From a virus, in the IMG/VR virus record IMGVR_UViG_3300009168_000008, positions 1 through 64,000 of that record: DNA of 64,000 bases; one strand, 5' to 3'. The stretch's first letter is position 1, and each line of letters begins with the position of its first letter. The translations under genes and the position numbers were made by a program. Shown here in pieces: positions 63,864 through 64,000 of this stretch. Under the pieces are notes generated by a model that worked only from the letters and a program-made list of their open reading frames with translations, made no database searches and had not been told where the DNA came from.

Positions 63864-64000
63864 CGACGGACCTCGATCCGCGGGCGCGGCCCCCGCGCGG
63901 GGGTCGGTCGGCCGCGCAATTGCGACGGGCTTGCAATAGCGCCGACCTGTGACCTACCCAGAAGCTCGGTCGCGGCGTGGACGAGAGCGTCGAGCCGGTT
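63860..64000 (-). CDS. terL: Terminase large subunit, C-terminal part (cut by window edge)
   Basis: Forty-six residues: NRLDALVHAATELLG, the typical TerL C-terminal helix after the last nuclease motif, then a basic tail to a TGA that overlaps the next ATG. It enters at position 64000 from outside and completes the gene that runs off position 1. Joining the two edges directly would be out of frame, so bases are missing between them. Confidence 0.85.
   Translation of the reverse strand, partial: NRLDALVHAATELLGRSQVGAIASPSQLRGRPTPARGPRPRIEVRR
63888..63905. repeat. Dispersed GC palindrome, copy 5 (one mismatch)
   Basis: GGCCCCCGCGCGGGGGTC in the terL C-terminal codons; 17 of 18 bases match the other copies. 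Confidence 0.6.

Overview
The window is an almost complete genome of a tailed, siphovirus-like double-stranded DNA phage with high GC. The terminase large subunit gene is cut by both window edges: its N-terminal two thirds lie at 1-913 (minus) and its C-terminal tail at 63860-64000 (minus). The contig is therefore almost certainly circular or circularly permuted, with only a few hundred bases missing between position 64000 and position 1. An actinobacterial host, perhaps of the Acidimicrobiia type, is suggested by the GC content, by TAGGTT/TAGAAT-type -10 boxes, by apparently leaderless genes, and by secreted proteins with very long Thr/Pro linkers. This host call is inference.

Layout. (1) 1-2281 minus: a packaging start module with two ribbon-helix-helix-like proteins, small terminase, a 108-residue unknown and large terminase, below three copies of a CCGTATACG operator. 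(2) 2620-19917 plus: about 55 small, tightly overlapping genes, mostly of unknown function and many with zinc-type Cys clusters, plus an XRE regulator, a two-HTH protein and an AAA+ ATPase. Several are preceded by structured leaders and the Shine-Dalgarno sequence GAAAGGAAC, which is used throughout the genome. (3) 20064-24309: a DNA base-modification island of glycosyltransferase, amino acid:DNA transferase-like protein and dual-specificity-type phosphatase on plus, meeting P-loop kinase, TET/JBP dioxygenase and ParB-like protein on minus. (4) 24306-26955 minus: small DNA-binding and zinc proteins ending at an HNH endonuclease. (5) 27119-29681: a zinc protein, a structured non-coding stretch, and a Thr-rich secreted protein. 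(6) 29797-34258 plus: a recombination and early module with a methyltransferase-like protein, an ERF annealing protein and HTH proteins. (7) 34236-63863 minus, transcribed leftwards: glycosyltransferase, portal, MuF/protease fusion, capsid, connectors, tail tube, frameshifted tail chaperones, a 1763-residue tape measure, minor tail proteins, two collagen-like fibres, tail collar and S74 fibre proteins, amidase endolysin, holin and membrane proteins. A cytosine-C5 methyltransferase lies antisense inside this module at 57596-58276.

How the parts may work together. The C5 methyltransferase could make 5-methylcytosine in phage DNA and the TET enzyme could oxidise it to 5-hydroxymethylcytosine. 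The hydroxymethyl group could then be glycosylated, or phosphorylated by the kinase and displaced by an amino acid or amine through the transferase. TET-based cytosine hypermodification is known in phages. The combination here of TET with a hydroxymethyl-base-kinase-like protein, an amino acid:DNA transferase-like protein and a phosphatase is the most interesting feature of the window. No integrase, DNA polymerase, primase or replicative helicase is recognisable, so the phage is probably virulent or at least not conventionally integrating, and leans on host replication.
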